Assembly (NCBI GenBank): GCA_016788885.1 | Contig: JAEURX010000075.1 | Coordinates: 100,078-164,077, forward strand | DNA length: 64,000 nucleotides | Source: Nitrospira sp. | GTDB taxonomy: Bacteria; Nitrospirota; Nitrospiria; Nitrospirales; Nitrospiraceae | Reading direction: 5' to 3' | Part shown: positions 36,601 to 45,718 of the stretch, piece by piece | How positions within the stretch are numbered: position 1 is the stretch's first letter | Layout of the letters: every line of letters begins with the position of its first letter | Notes under the pieces: model-generated | Seen by the model: only the letters and a program-made list of their open reading frames with translations | Databases searched by the model: none | What the model was told of the DNA's origin: nothing | Translations under genes and position numbers: made by a program

Positions 36601-38003
36601 TGGGTAAGTCGTTGCCGGTTATCAATATTCCCTTTCTCGGCGATAAGCTGGAATCGCTTCAGCAGCAGATCTCCAAGTTCATCTCCCCGACGTCTCCATT
36701 GCCGGGACCGAACGATGGTCGCACCGTTGACGATTTCAAGCCGTACCTCGTGGCACTGAATCTCACCAAGCGATGCAACCTCAAATGCGATCACTGCTAC
36801 CTTGACGCCACCACCAAAGCCGGTGGAGGATCCGACGAACTCAGCACGGAAGAGTGCTTCCGCCTCATCGATCAAATTGCCGAAGTGAACAAGGGATGCC
36901 TGTTGGTGATCACCGGCGGCGAGCCGCTCGTACGGCCGGACATTCTGGACATTGCCCGCCATGCGGTTGGACTCGGCTTTATCGTCGTGTTCGGCACCAA
37001 TGGCATGTTGATCAACGATCGCATGGCCAAAACATTGGTGGAAATCGGCGTCATGGGCGTCGGTATCAGCATCGATTCCCTTGATCCAGCCAAACACGAT
37101 CAATTTCGAGGCGTCCCCGGTGCCTTCGCGAGCGCACTGGCCGGTATCGAGGCGTGCAAACGCAACGGCCTTCAATTCCAAGTGCACTTTAGCGCCCAAC
37201 CCATGAACTACCAGGAGTTGCCGCAGGTGGTGGAATGGGCCCATACGCTCGGGGCGCGGGTCTTGAATGTGTTCTTTATGGTCTGCACGGGGCGCGGAGA
37301 AGAACTGACCGATATCAGCCCGCAGCAATACGAAGAAGTGCTGGGCTACTTAGTGGATTGCCAAGATCAATACAAAGACATGCTGGTCCGGGCCCGTTGT
37401 GCCCCGCATTTCAAACGGCTGGCCTATGAAAAAGATCCCAATTCTCCACTCACCAAGGCGACGGGCTACATGGGCGGCGGTTGCCTGGCCGGAACCAATT
37501 ATGCGCGCGTCACGCCGAACGGAGAGCTGACTCCCTGTCCGTATATGCCGCTGTCGGCCGGCAATGTGCGCGAGGCAAGCTTCGTCGATCTGTGGGAACG
37601 CTCCGACGTCTTCAATTCCTTCCGCTACCCGCAGCTGAAGGGGAAGTGCGGAGATTGCGAATACACCGATATTTGCGGAGGCTGCCGCGCCCGTCCCTAT
37701 GTCGACCACGGCGACTGGCTAGATGAGGATCAGTGGTGCCTCTACACCCCCAAGGGTGGCGAAAAAATTAAGGTCGCCTTTAATACTCCCGAAGAGACTG
37801 CCGTCGCATGGGACGAAGCGTCCGAACTTCGTCTGAGCCGGATTCCCTACTTCCTCCGCGCCATGGTCAAGAAAGGCGTCGAACGGCATGCCCGGGAAAA
37901 TGGCATTGCTCTGATCACCATTGAACTCATGGAAGAGCTGCGCAAGAAGCGGTTCGGAAACGACGCCCCGGTCTTCAACTTTGACATGCGAGGGAAGGAG
38001 TAG
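36600..38003 (+). CDS. Radical SAM-SPASM protein with C-terminal PCP_red domain
   Basis: A 467-residue radical SAM enzyme resembling the heme-modifying NirJ/AhbD group. The 4Fe-4S motif is KRCNLKCDHCYLD (about 58-70), with ITGGEPLVRPD and GISIDSLD further on. A SPASM-type Cys-rich region (about 298-380, GGGCLAG, ELTPCPYMPL, CGDCEYTDICGGC) should hold auxiliary clusters. The last ~55 residues form a PCP_red domain (WDEASELRLSRIPYFLR), shared with the upstream stress protein. ATG 36600 overlaps the previous stop by one base, so the two are coupled; a GTG at 36597 is also possible. The substrate is unknown: tetrapyrrole chemistry is a guess from the family. Confidence 0.88.
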   Translation: MGKSLPVINIPFLGDKLESLQQQISKFISPTSPLPGPNDGRTVDDFKPYLVALNLTKRCNLKCDHCYLDATTKAGGGSDELSTEECFRLIDQIAEVNKGCLLVITGGEPLVRPDILDIARHAVGLGFIVVFGTNGMLINDRMAKTLVEIGVMGVGISIDSLDPAKHDQFRGVPGAFASALAGIEACKRNGLQFQVHFSAQPMNYQELPQVVEWAHTLGARVLNVFFMVCTGRGEELTDISPQQYEEVLGYLVDCQDQYKDMLVRARCAPHFKRLAYEKDPNSPLTKATGYMGGGCLAGTNYARVTPNGELTPCPYMPLSAGNVREASFVDLWERSDVFNSFRYPQLKGKCGDCEYTDICGGCRARPYVDHGDWLDEDQWCLYTPKGGEKIKVAFNTPEETAVAWDEASELRLSRIPYFLRAMVKKGVERHARENGIALITIELMEELRKKRFGNDAPVFNFDMRGKE

Positions 38004-38069
38004 GGACCGGCCTGCGCAGCGACTGTAGCCACCTGACTGCCATCGTCGCCCGCTCCCCTCCAATTGACC

Positions 38070-38585
38070 ATGGATTCCGTACAAAGCATTTTCCTTGATC
38101 TCAATCAGCTCATTCCCATCGTCAATCATTGGTTTCATCTGCTCTCTGCCGTCATTTGGATCGGCGGCCTCGCATTTCTTGTGATGGCCGTGGCTCCGGG
38201 GCTGCGTGAGGGCGGGCTCCCGAAAGAATACATCCGTCCAATCACCGACGCATTCTATCGCCACTACAAACGGGTGGCAGGTATTCTCCTGGTCGTCCTG
38301 CTGTTTACCGGCGGCATCAACTTACACTACGTCAACCAGATCTTCGTCTCGCAGACCGGCCAAGGGTTGCAGAACCATCCGAAGTACCTCTGGATCTTCT
38401 GCATCAAGCTGATCCTGGTCCTGTGCCTCCTGACGCTGTTCCTGTATACCGTCATCTTCAAGTCCGATGAGGATGAAGAGGAGGAGGGTGAAACCTACGA
38501 ATCGATTCCCTTTCAACGTGCCGCCCTCTGGATGGGCTTCTTTATCATCCTCTGCGCTGCTGCAATGAAGCACTTGCATCAGTAG
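38070..38585 (+). CDS. CopD-like four-helix membrane protein
   Basis: A 171-residue inner-membrane protein with four hydrophobic segments (about 18-45, 70-92, 107-132, 150-167). HWFHLLSAVIWIGGLAFLVM and HYKRVAGILLVVLLFTGGIN resemble the CopD/DUF2269 group, in which His residues of the helices can bind heme. A Glu/Asp-rich loop (SDEDEEEEGETYE) lies before the last helix. It lies 66 bp after the radical SAM gene on the same strand and may belong to that operon. ATG 38070 is taken; no Shine-Dalgarno is apparent. Confidence 0.75.
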   Translation: MDSVQSIFLDLNQLIPIVNHWFHLLSAVIWIGGLAFLVMAVAPGLREGGLPKEYIRPITDAFYRHYKRVAGILLVVLLFTGGINLHYVNQIFVSQTGQGLQNHPKYLWIFCIKLILVLCLLTLFLYTVIFKSDEDEEEEGETYESIPFQRAALWMGFFIILCAAAMKHLHQ

Positions 38586-38650
38586 GCACGCGCGCAATCC
38601 CTCATCCCCTTTCCCCGACATCGACTCTCGCCCCCTAAGAACCCCCTGTT

Positions 38651-38670
38651 GCTCGGCCAGCTGGCTCAGC
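38651..38670 (+). promoter_or_regulatory. Dyad upstream of the RoxA-like sigma-54 promoter
   Basis: A 20-bp imperfect palindrome centred on GCCAGCTGGC (16 of 20 positions symmetrical), ending 95 bp before the -24 element at 38766, a usual place for an activator site. It differs from the GTATC boxes. With the promoter it accounts for what is seen in the 343-bp gap 38586-38928. Confidence 0.35.
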
Positions 38671-38764
38671 GACATCCCCGACCCCATTTCATGCTTCCTT
38701 CCACCATCGGCTCAAAATCTGTTGGCATTCGTAGGCCGATCCAGGTACCCTGCGACCGCGCACA

Positions 38765-38780
38765 TGGCATGTGTGTTGCT
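38765..38780 (+). promoter_or_regulatory. Sigma-54-type promoter of the RoxA-kinase-FadL operon
   Basis: TGGCAT-GTGTG-TTGCT, with GG (38766-38767) and GC (38778-38779) 10 bp apart, is close to the consensus TGGCAC-N5-TTGCW. The first base of transcription would be near 38790, about 140 nt before the cytochrome gene. Confidence 0.7.
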
Positions 38781-38928
38781 TACTATGGCTGAGACCGCGC
38801 GATTCATCGCTCCACACTCGCGGTCCCTTGCTGATTGATCCAGACTGGCGCCGCCTCGGTTGCCCGAAAACCGGACCGACCATGCATGCACTATTTCCCT
38901 AATCTCGCCCAGCATGAGGAGATACGCC

Positions 38929-40707
38929 ATGCCTATCCGCCTACACCGTGCCTTGCTCCTGACCGCCCTCTTCCTCATCTTTTCGCCCTTGCACTGTCGG
39001 GCAATCGATCCCGTCCCATCCCAGAATCCAGCCACCCCTCTTAACCACGGGCTGTCGGATCTGGAACTGCAGCAGTGGTACCACTTGTCAGCCGGAACTC
39101 AGCTGATTCCGTATGATTGGCTGGTGGCGCTAGTGGATGACTCCCTCACGAAAATATTCGCGGTGACGGGGCTCGTCGCAGACCCAGGGCACTCCGACAA
39201 ACTCCCGGTCGGATTTGCCAAGACCGAAGGGCCGAATATCCCTGTGCCACAAGCCGGTTTCACCTGTTCGTTTTGTCACACGACTCAGTTCAGCTATAAA
39301 GGTCACGCGATCAAGATCGACGGCGGCCCCTCACTCCAATACAATTCGCGCTTCCTCAACGCCCTCATCCAACGACTGGGTATGCTGCTTCCTCCGGATC
39401 AGCCCGCATTCCTCAAGAGCCTAAAAGAACAGACTCCCCCCGAGCCCTTCAAGACCTTTGCCACTCGTGTCCTCGCCAGTCGTGGAGAAGCCGTGACCGC
39501 CTACACACTCACCAAACTGGCGCAGGATGTGAGAATGCACACCCAGGGATTGATTTCCCGCAGCGGGAGAGATCTTTCTCCTGAGCAGTGGGGGCCAGGC
39601 CGGTTTGATGCGCTCGGCCGCGGCGGGAATATGGTGTTTACCGCGCTCAATCCTGACAATCTCCGGCCCGCAAACGCCCCGGTCAGCATTCCTCCCCTGT
39701 GGGGCGTATGGGAGTATGATTGGGTCCAGTGGGCCGGGTCGATTCAACATCCGCTGGCAAGGAATATCGGCCAGGTGATTGGCGTCAACGCCGGACTCTT
39801 CAATTGGGTACAGCCCGGTGTCGACATTCCATCGGAGAAAGACAAGGTCTTCCGCTCGTCTGTCGATATTGAATCGCTCAAAACCCTCGAAAACCTGGCA
39901 CGCCGCCTGAGTCCACCGCAGTGGCCGTCCGTCTTCCCGCCCATCAATCGAGAATTGGCGGCCCGCGGCAAAGACCTCTACCACGGCAATAAAGCCAAAG
40001 GGATTCAGAACCTCTGTGCCCATTGTCACGTTCCTGCAAAAATCTCCAACGCGTCCGACAACGCCCCAAGTCTCCAGATCACGATGGTGCCCCTCCAAGA
40101 AATTGGAACCGATTCTCTCTATCTGGAGAATTTTTCCCGACGCACCGTGGACACGAGTTTCTTAGGCCGCGGACGGATTTCTGCAAGAGAAGCTTCGGAA
40201 TATGTCACAACCGAATTACTGGCCGTGAACAATGCCTCGAACGAACCTGAGTATCAAGGCCGGCCAAATATCTGGCGAGACAAGGCGCAATATATCGCTC
40301 GTCCTCATGTAGCCGTGTGGGCCACCGCTCCGTACCTCCACAATGGATCGATCCCAAACCTCTATGAACTGCTCTCGCCGACCAGAGAACGGAGCACCTG
40401 TTTCGCCCTCAACCCGAACATGGAGTTTGACCCTGTGAAGGTGGGTTTCGTCACGGAAGACTGCACCGGACTCCCCCCGTCGCCGACACAACCCGCACGC
40501 TTCGAATTCAAAACGATGTTGCCGGGCAACAGCAACCGAGGCCACGAATTTGCCGACACAACCGATTGTGACAATGCACGAAGCAATGGGATCTTGGGAT
40601 GTGCACTGCCGGTAGACGACCGCTGGGCCATCATCGAATACTTAAAGACCTGTGATATTGCGAGGCAACTCCTGCCGATGGCTCTGGTCTGCCGAGATCC
40701 CGACTAG
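38929..40707 (+). CDS. RoxA-like di-heme cytochrome c (CCP/MauG superfamily)
   Basis: A 592-residue exported protein with a signal peptide (about 1-25) and two c-type heme sites, C113-SFC-H117 and C363-AHC-H367. The segment ATAPYLHNGSIPNLYELLSP near residue 465 is typical of the bacterial di-heme peroxidase/MauG/RoxA superfamily. Length and heme spacing fit the long RoxA-like branch (RoxA itself about 650) better than cytochrome c peroxidase (about 330). RoxA cleaves polyisoprene oxidatively; whether this protein acts on a hydrophobic polymer or another substrate is unknown. GAGGAG precedes the ATG. It heads an operon with a hybrid kinase (5 bp downstream) and a FadL-type porin. Confidence 0.85.
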   Translation: MPIRLHRALLLTALFLIFSPLHCRAIDPVPSQNPATPLNHGLSDLELQQWYHLSAGTQLIPYDWLVALVDDSLTKIFAVTGLVADPGHSDKLPVGFAKTEGPNIPVPQAGFTCSFCHTTQFSYKGHAIKIDGGPSLQYNSRFLNALIQRLGMLLPPDQPAFLKSLKEQTPPEPFKTFATRVLASRGEAVTAYTLTKLAQDVRMHTQGLISRSGRDLSPEQWGPGRFDALGRGGNMVFTALNPDNLRPANAPVSIPPLWGVWEYDWVQWAGSIQHPLARNIGQVIGVNAGLFNWVQPGVDIPSEKDKVFRSSVDIESLKTLENLARRLSPPQWPSVFPPINRELAARGKDLYHGNKAKGIQNLCAHCHVPAKISNASDNAPSLQITMVPLQEIGTDSLYLENFSRRTVDTSFLGRGRISAREASEYVTTELLAVNNASNEPEYQGRPNIWRDKAQYIARPHVAVWATAPYLHNGSIPNLYELLSPTRERSTCFALNPNMEFDPVKVGFVTEDCTGLPPSPTQPARFEFKTMLPGNSNRGHEFADTTDCDNARSNGILGCALPVDDRWAIIEYLKTCDIARQLLPMALVCRDPD

Positions 40708-40712
40708 CAGGG

Positions 40713-43493
40713 ATGTCCAAACCCTCAGGTGCCGCTCGTGCACACCAGGGAAGCATCACACAAGGCCGCTCACGCATGACCGATCTCCTCTCCAAAGAAC
40801 ATTCGATCCTTGAACGCCCGTTCATGGAATTCCGCCCCTTCGGCCTAAACGCCCAGGGAGAGAAAATCTGCGACATCAGTGGGGTCGTCGTCCAGTCGAA
40901 CGTGGACTACATGTGCGACTACCTCTCGCGCACCGCCGGCGAGGAAGTGGCCACACACGCGCTGGATGAACTCTGTCGCCTCCTGAATGCGCGCCTCCCC
41001 GATCGGTCCTATCACGTCACCCCAGACTTTCTCCGCAACATTTGGAATAGTTATTCGTATGAGTTCGTCTGCTACCTGCGGGAATTCTGCGAACAGCTCT
41101 CCGGCGATCCAGACTTCCACGTCAATGTGGGCACGCACCGCAAGGTTCCACCACTGATCCAAATCCTCTGCCGTCCGTTTTCAACGCCACAGCTCTACAA
41201 GATGTGGCCTCACCTCGGCAGGAAATATGTCCGCAACGTACTGGAGTTTGAGGTCGGTCGAGTGACTCGACGCTCAGCCGTCCTGCGCATGACGTTTACC
41301 GATCAGGCGCTGGCCCAATTCGGTCCCTACCGCAAGCGTTGCGTCGACGTGATCTGCCTCTCCTGCAAGACCAGCATTGCTCGGGTACAAACCCAATTAC
41401 ACGGCATACCACCGGCCACGGTCCGGGATCTTTCCTGTACCGCCAACGGCGATCCCTATTGCGAATGGGAATTCACCTGGACGCCGCAGGTCCGCAGCTC
41501 CATGCCGCTGGCCGTGTGGCTGCTCGTGGCAGGAGGAATGTTTGCGTACCTGCACCTGCGCTGGCCGACCGTGCCGACCATCGAGTCCCTAGGGCTTGCG
41601 GCGATTCCCGCATCGCTGTTGTGGTGGATGATGACCAGTCAGATGCGACGGGCCGCCAAACCGTTGCAGCGACTCATCCAGGATCAGGAGCAGGTCGTCG
41701 ATGCTCGCCATGAAGAATTGCGCGAAGCCTATCTGGAGCAACAGAGCACGGCCGTCACCTTGCGTCGGAAGGTCAATGAGCTCACCACCTTGCATCGTGC
41801 AGGGCTACTGTTCAGTTCGACCTTTGATCGGGACGAGCTGCTGACCAAGGTCTTGGATACCATTGTCCACGACCTACACTACGACCGCGCCCTCATCGCC
41901 CAATTCGATCGCGAGCGGCGGGTCCTGCACAATTTTCGCGTGCGAGGGCTGCCGCCGGAGGTCGCGGAGTTCCTGCGCACCCAAGAAGTGGCCGTCACCG
42001 ACCCCAATGGCATTGAGGCCGCCATCCTCCTGCGCGGCGAACCGGTCCTGACCAACAACGTCCAAGACATTTGGGACCGCCTGAACCCGTTCGATCAGCA
42101 ATTGATCAAGATGATCAATGTGCAATCCTTCATGACCGTCCCGCTCAAGACACATCATGCCGTCTTGGGGGCACTCTCCGTCGATCGCACGCACCAACAC
42201 GCGTTGACCCAGGACGACCTTGACATGCTGATGACCCTCGCCAGCCAAGTCGCCATTGCCCTGGATAATGCCCACGCCTATCGACAGATCGAATCGCTCA
42301 ATGCCGGTCTGGAAGCCCGCGTACGGGAGCGCACCGCGGAGTTGGAAGCCGTCAACGCGCAGCTCAAGCAAATGGATCGACTGAAATCCAAATTCCTCGC
42401 CCACGTCTCCCATGAGCTGCGTACGCCCCTTACCAGTATCGTCGGATTTGCAGACAACATGCTCGAAGGATTGGTCGGCTCCCTGAACGTGAAGCAGGAG
42501 CAATATCTCGCCCGTATCAAAGCCAATGGCACCAGACTGGCGCGCATGATCACCGATCTGCTCGACCTCTCTCGCGTCGAGGCCGGCAAACTGGTGCTGT
42601 CCTTCGACCATATTGCTCTGCAAACGGTGGTGAGCGATGTCATCGAGCAACTCCTTCCCCTCGCCATCACCAAACATCTCCAGATTGAAATCCAGAGCCC
42701 CGACCCCACCTTGCTGGTCTGGGCCGATCCGGATCGACTCAGCCAAATTTTGACGAATCTCTTGGATAATGCTATCAAGTACACGCCGGACGGGGGGCAC
42801 ATATCGGTGGAGCTCTCGGTCGCAGACCAGGAGATGGCTCGGATCGTCGTCCGCGACAACGGTCAAGGCATTCCCCCCGACGCCCTGCCCAAGCTCTTCG
42901 ATCCATTTTTCCGCGTGCACCATCAGGAGCGGAGTCAAACGAAAGGGCTTGGTCTTGGACTCGCGATCGTCAAAGATCTAGTCGAGTTGCACGGCGGCAC
43001 CATTGCAGTGCACAGCGCGTTGAATCAGGGGACAGCATTTACCTTCACGATTCCGCTGCATTCTCGTGCCTCGACTCCAGCCGGCCCTCTGCCATCTGTG
43101 CGCCGCAGACTATTGGTGGTGGATGACGATCCTGACATTTGCGACCTCCTGCGGGATCGTCTCGAATCGGAAGGCTTTCAGGTCGAGAGTGCCTCAGATG
43201 GAAAGACCGCCCTGCGAGTGTTGGCAGACACACCGGTGGATGGAGTGCTCTTGGACATCGCGCTCCCGGAACTCGATGGGTTCGATGTTCTCCGTCAACT
43301 ACGGCCTAGCCATCCCACCCTCCCGGTGGTCATGATGACGGCCGTGGAAGCACTGGATCGCGCCATGGCGGCCGTGGAGGCCGGAGCCCAGGGCTACCTG
43401 CTGAAGCCGTTTGATGCTAGTCGGCTTCGCCACATCATTGATCGTTGGTTTCAACACCAGCCGACTCACCCCGACTCACCAAGAGGACAATAA
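40713..43493 (+). CDS. Membrane hybrid kinase with N-terminal V4R-like sensor
   Basis: A 926-residue hybrid kinase. The N-terminal ~260 residues resemble the V4R/heme-NO-binding-like small-ligand domains, ending in the Cys-rich SCTANGDPYCEWEFTW. Two hydrophobic segments (about 267-285 and 290-308) anchor it. Then come a GAF domain (about 365-510), a coiled coil, HisKA (VSHELRTPLTS), HATPase (NLLDNAIKYTPDGG, DNGQGIP, GLGLGLAIV) and one receiver (VDDDPD, LLDIALPE, LLKPFD). It lies 5 bp after the RoxA-like gene and 4 bp before the porin gene, so it probably senses whatever they handle. The start is uncertain: ATG 40713 or ATG 40776. Confidence 0.88.
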   Translation: MSKPSGAARAHQGSITQGRSRMTDLLSKEHSILERPFMEFRPFGLNAQGEKICDISGVVVQSNVDYMCDYLSRTAGEEVATHALDELCRLLNARLPDRSYHVTPDFLRNIWNSYSYEFVCYLREFCEQLSGDPDFHVNVGTHRKVPPLIQILCRPFSTPQLYKMWPHLGRKYVRNVLEFEVGRVTRRSAVLRMTFTDQALAQFGPYRKRCVDVICLSCKTSIARVQTQLHGIPPATVRDLSCTANGDPYCEWEFTWTPQVRSSMPLAVWLLVAGGMFAYLHLRWPTVPTIESLGLAAIPASLLWWMMTSQMRRAAKPLQRLIQDQEQVVDARHEELREAYLEQQSTAVTLRRKVNELTTLHRAGLLFSSTFDRDELLTKVLDTIVHDLHYDRALIAQFDRERRVLHNFRVRGLPPEVAEFLRTQEVAVTDPNGIEAAILLRGEPVLTNNVQDIWDRLNPFDQQLIKMINVQSFMTVPLKTHHAVLGALSVDRTHQHALTQDDLDMLMTLASQVAIALDNAHAYRQIESLNAGLEARVRERTAELEAVNAQLKQMDRLKSKFLAHVSHELRTPLTSIVGFADNMLEGLVGSLNVKQEQYLARIKANGTRLARMITDLLDLSRVEAGKLVLSFDHIALQTVVSDVIEQLLPLAITKHLQIEIQSPDPTLLVWADPDRLSQILTNLLDNAIKYTPDGGHISVELSVADQEMARIVVRDNGQGIPPDALPKLFDPFFRVHHQERSQTKGLGLGLAIVKDLVELHGGTIAVHSALNQGTAFTFTIPLHSRASTPAGPLPSVRRRLLVVDDDPDICDLLRDRLESEGFQVESASDGKTALRVLADTPVDGVLLDIALPELDGFDVLRQLRPSHPTLPVVMMTAVEALDRAMAAVEAGAQGYLLKPFDASRLRHIIDRWFQHQPTHPDSPRGQ

Positions 43494-43497
43494 CTCG

Positions 43498-44886
43498 ATG
43501 TTGCTCACGCAGCGCCTCCGCCAATCCCTCGTACTGGTCCTCATGCTGGTGTTTTCCGGTGGACTGCTGTTCCCGACACAGGCTCACGCTCAAACCCCGC
43601 GTCTCCAAGGACAGTCGGCTTCCGCGGCCGCCATGGGGAACGCCTTCGTCGCGCAGGCCGATGACCCCTCCGCATTGCATTACAACCCCGCCGGCATGAC
43701 ACAGTTGCATGGGTTCCAGACCCTCTTCGGGACGTCGCTGATCGGCGGGACCACCCAATTCACCAGTCCGACCGGCGCTCAAGTGACAGGAGATCGAAAC
43801 GGGAGCCTGGCTTGGCCGCCTCCGGGTCATGTATACCTCGTCGCCAATCTGAAGGATCTCGGACTGTCGGCACTCGGAAACTTCAGCGCGGGAATTGGGT
43901 TCAACAATCCTTTCGGCTCGCTCACCAGGTACCCGATTGATGGTCCCTTCCGCAGTGCCCTCACCTTTACCACCTTGCCGCTCCTGGACATCAAACCGAC
44001 CATCGCCTACAAGCTCAATGACCAGTTGTCATTCGGTTTGGGCGCCGACATCTACACCTTTTCGGGTTTGTTCGGAGAGGGCCACCTCGAGCAAAAATCC
44101 ATCTGGCCAGGAGGACAGGGGATTGCACCCGGCTCACTGGTCGAGATCAACGGGGGTGATACCACAGCGGGGTTTAACGTCAGCCTGCTGTATACACCGT
44201 TCCGTAACAGCGATGGCAAACCCCTCGTGAACATCGGGCTGGTTTATCGGAGTCAAGCCACGTTCCATCTCACCGGAACGCTATTAGCCAATGGCGCCTT
44301 AGTGGCCAACACCGCAGCCACCTTCGTGCTCCCGCAAGTATTCTCCGGCGGCATGGCGGTCTGGCCGGTCCGTACCGCCGATCGTGAGTGGAAACTGGAG
44401 TTCGACGTCGACTATGTCGGCTGGAAGTCGAACCGAACCCTCGATATTCACCTTTCCAACGGCGCGCTGCTGCCCTTTCCACAAAACTGGCAAAGCGGCT
44501 ATACCACCATGGTCGGCACCGAATATCGCTGGCTGAATATGCCGGCCATGCCCGACTGGGATGTGGCTCTACGAGCCGGGTATATGAATCAACAGACTCA
44601 AATCCCAGATCGTACATTCAATCCAGGAGTTCCCTCCGCCAACTCCCACATCCCCTCGGTGGGAATCGGGCTGGCCTGCCACGCGAACGGGTCTTTCCTG
44701 GGATTGCTGCGCTGCGGCGAATTGGGTATCGGTCCCCTCAAACCACAATTATTCGCCATCGATTTGGCCTATCAGGCCGCCTTCTATGAAGTTCGAACCG
44801 TGACCGGCAACCAGAACCCGAGCGTCAATGGCCGCTACGACACACTCATTCACGCCGGCTCACTTTCCCTGCGGTTCAACTATTAA
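43498..44886 (+). CDS. FadL/OmpP1-family outer-membrane transporter
   Basis: A 462-residue precursor with a signal peptide (MLLTQRLRQSLVLVLMLVFS..., cleavage after THAQ-like AHA, about 33). The mature N-terminus carries SASAAAMGNAFVAQADDPSA, then LHYNPAGMTQL: the NPA hatch motif of FadL, which carries long-chain fatty acids and other hydrophobic compounds across the outer membrane. It ends in ...SLSLRFNY with a terminal aromatic residue as in beta-barrels. AGAGGA lies upstream of ATG 43498, and the gene begins 4 bp after the kinase stop. Together with a RoxA-like oxidase it suggests uptake of a hydrophobic substrate. Confidence 0.92.
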   Translation: MLLTQRLRQSLVLVLMLVFSGGLLFPTQAHAQTPRLQGQSASAAAMGNAFVAQADDPSALHYNPAGMTQLHGFQTLFGTSLIGGTTQFTSPTGAQVTGDRNGSLAWPPPGHVYLVANLKDLGLSALGNFSAGIGFNNPFGSLTRYPIDGPFRSALTFTTLPLLDIKPTIAYKLNDQLSFGLGADIYTFSGLFGEGHLEQKSIWPGGQGIAPGSLVEINGGDTTAGFNVSLLYTPFRNSDGKPLVNIGLVYRSQATFHLTGTLLANGALVANTAATFVLPQVFSGGMAVWPVRTADREWKLEFDVDYVGWKSNRTLDIHLSNGALLPFPQNWQSGYTTMVGTEYRWLNMPAMPDWDVALRAGYMNQQTQIPDRTFNPGVPSANSHIPSVGIGLACHANGSFLGLLRCGELGIGPLKPQLFAIDLAYQAAFYEVRTVTGNQNPSVNGRYDTLIHAGSLSLRFNY

Positions 44887-45129
44887 CTCCGCCTCCTCAT
44901 CGAATCGCAGTGCTCAATGGCCTCCTCTTCGTTGGACCTGGGGCACAGCGGTTGCTTCTCCCTTGTCACAGAGAGACCGCTGAGATCCATCGCCAGCCAG
45001 GGCATTGATTGAGGCGTAGGGCACAGCCGGACGATCGTGGCCAGTTGTCGATGTTCAACCGGCCACCTGTCATGGCCTCTGGATCATGCCCATCCAGCAC
45101 TGAGTCGTCTGCCTCTGCCCACGCCATCT

Positions 45130-45160
45130 GCCGCGTCTCCGTCCCCAACGGAGACGCGGC
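45130..45160 (+). terminator. Perfect 12-bp hairpin after the FadL-type gene
   Basis: GCCGCGTCTCCG (45130-45141) and CGGAGACGCGGC (45149-45160) form a perfect GC-rich stem around a 7-base loop, 244 bp after the porin stop. No U-tract follows, so a terminator is probable but not certain. The remaining 603-bp gap (44887-45489) holds the enhancer-like boxes and promoter listed next, and no convincing gene. Confidence 0.5.
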
Positions 45161-45241
45161 ACTCTCTCCGCAGCCTCACATTCACTCATGAGTTCCGATC
45201 CGCCTGACACGAGAGAGGGAAGACTGTTCCGTGACAGCCGC

Positions 45242-45279
45242 GTATCGAATTCGATACGCGGCAGAATCCATTCCGATAC
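45242..45279 (+). promoter_or_regulatory. Pair of GTATC-N6-GATAC boxes, the first in a 26-bp perfect palindrome
   Basis: Box 1 is GTATC-gaattc-GATAC (45242-45257), the heart of a perfect palindrome from 45237 to 45262. Box 2 is GAATC-cattcc-GATAC (45264-45279), one mismatch. They start 22 bp apart. Box 2 ends 119 bp before the -24 GG of the promoter at 45398. The geometry matches the pairs at 10903 and 45968. Confidence 0.75.
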
Positions 45280-45397
45280 CATCTCACGCATAGTCCTCCG
45301 AAATAGAGGGCTACGCTTCGCGATGACGCACCGCTACACCTCAACTAGACCTGACACTCCCGCATCATCTCGATTCTTCGGTCTCACCAAACCAAAG

Positions 45398-45413
45398 TGG
45401 CATAGCTGTTGCT
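45398..45413 (+). promoter_or_regulatory. Sigma-54-type promoter of the small membrane peptide gene
   Basis: TGGCAT-AGCTG-TTGCT, with GG (45399-45400) and GC (45411-45412) 10 bp apart. Transcription would start near 45424, a 66-nt leader. Confidence 0.7.
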
Positions 45414-45489
45414 GCTACGAAGAGAACATTACAACAGGACGCTACTTCCTGCATGCAGGACAGACTATCGGAATAGAAAGGAGCCTGAC

Positions 45490-45615
45490 ATGGAACTCGT
45501 CATGGGGGGTCTCCTCGTAGGCATCAGCGGTATGTTGGCCTTGTTGATTGTGGCCGTCTGGAAGGACAACGCGTCTCATAGACGTGAGACGAATCCTACA
45601 CATCGAGGCGTCTAG
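45490..45615 (+). CDS. 41-residue single-span membrane peptide
   Basis: A short gene with AAAGGAG six bases before the ATG. The product starts MELVMGGLLVGISGMLALLI and continues VAVWKDNASHRRE to a basic polar tail; residues 5-24 form one membrane helix. It is the first gene after a sigma-54-like promoter with enhancer-type boxes, and a ribbon-helix-helix gene follows 103 bp downstream. No family was recognised. Small membrane peptides often modulate a larger membrane partner; the nearest candidates are the receptors downstream. Confidence 0.75.
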   Translation: MELVMGGLLVGISGMLALLIVAVWKDNASHRRETNPTHRGV

Positions 45616-45677
45616 CCATATCGCCATGAGGTTTGTACAAAGAGCCGTGCCGCCTGACGAAGGAACAAGCCAAATTG

Positions 45678-45700
45678 AAGAGGCGCCCTCCGCGCCTCTT
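45678..45700 (+). terminator. 9-bp hairpin before the RHH gene
   Basis: AAGAGGCGC (45678-45686) pairs with GCGCCTCTT (45692-45700) around CCTCC. It ends 5 bases before the Shine-Dalgarno of the RHH gene. It may terminate or attenuate the upstream transcript, or modulate translation. Confidence 0.45.
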
Positions 45701-45718
45701 GCGCAAAGGAGTTGCACG

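Noticed and set aside
45188..45520. A 110-residue open frame in the 44887-45489 gap
   Set aside because: It runs through the enhancer-like palindrome and the sigma-54-like promoter and has no recognisable sequence or start signal.
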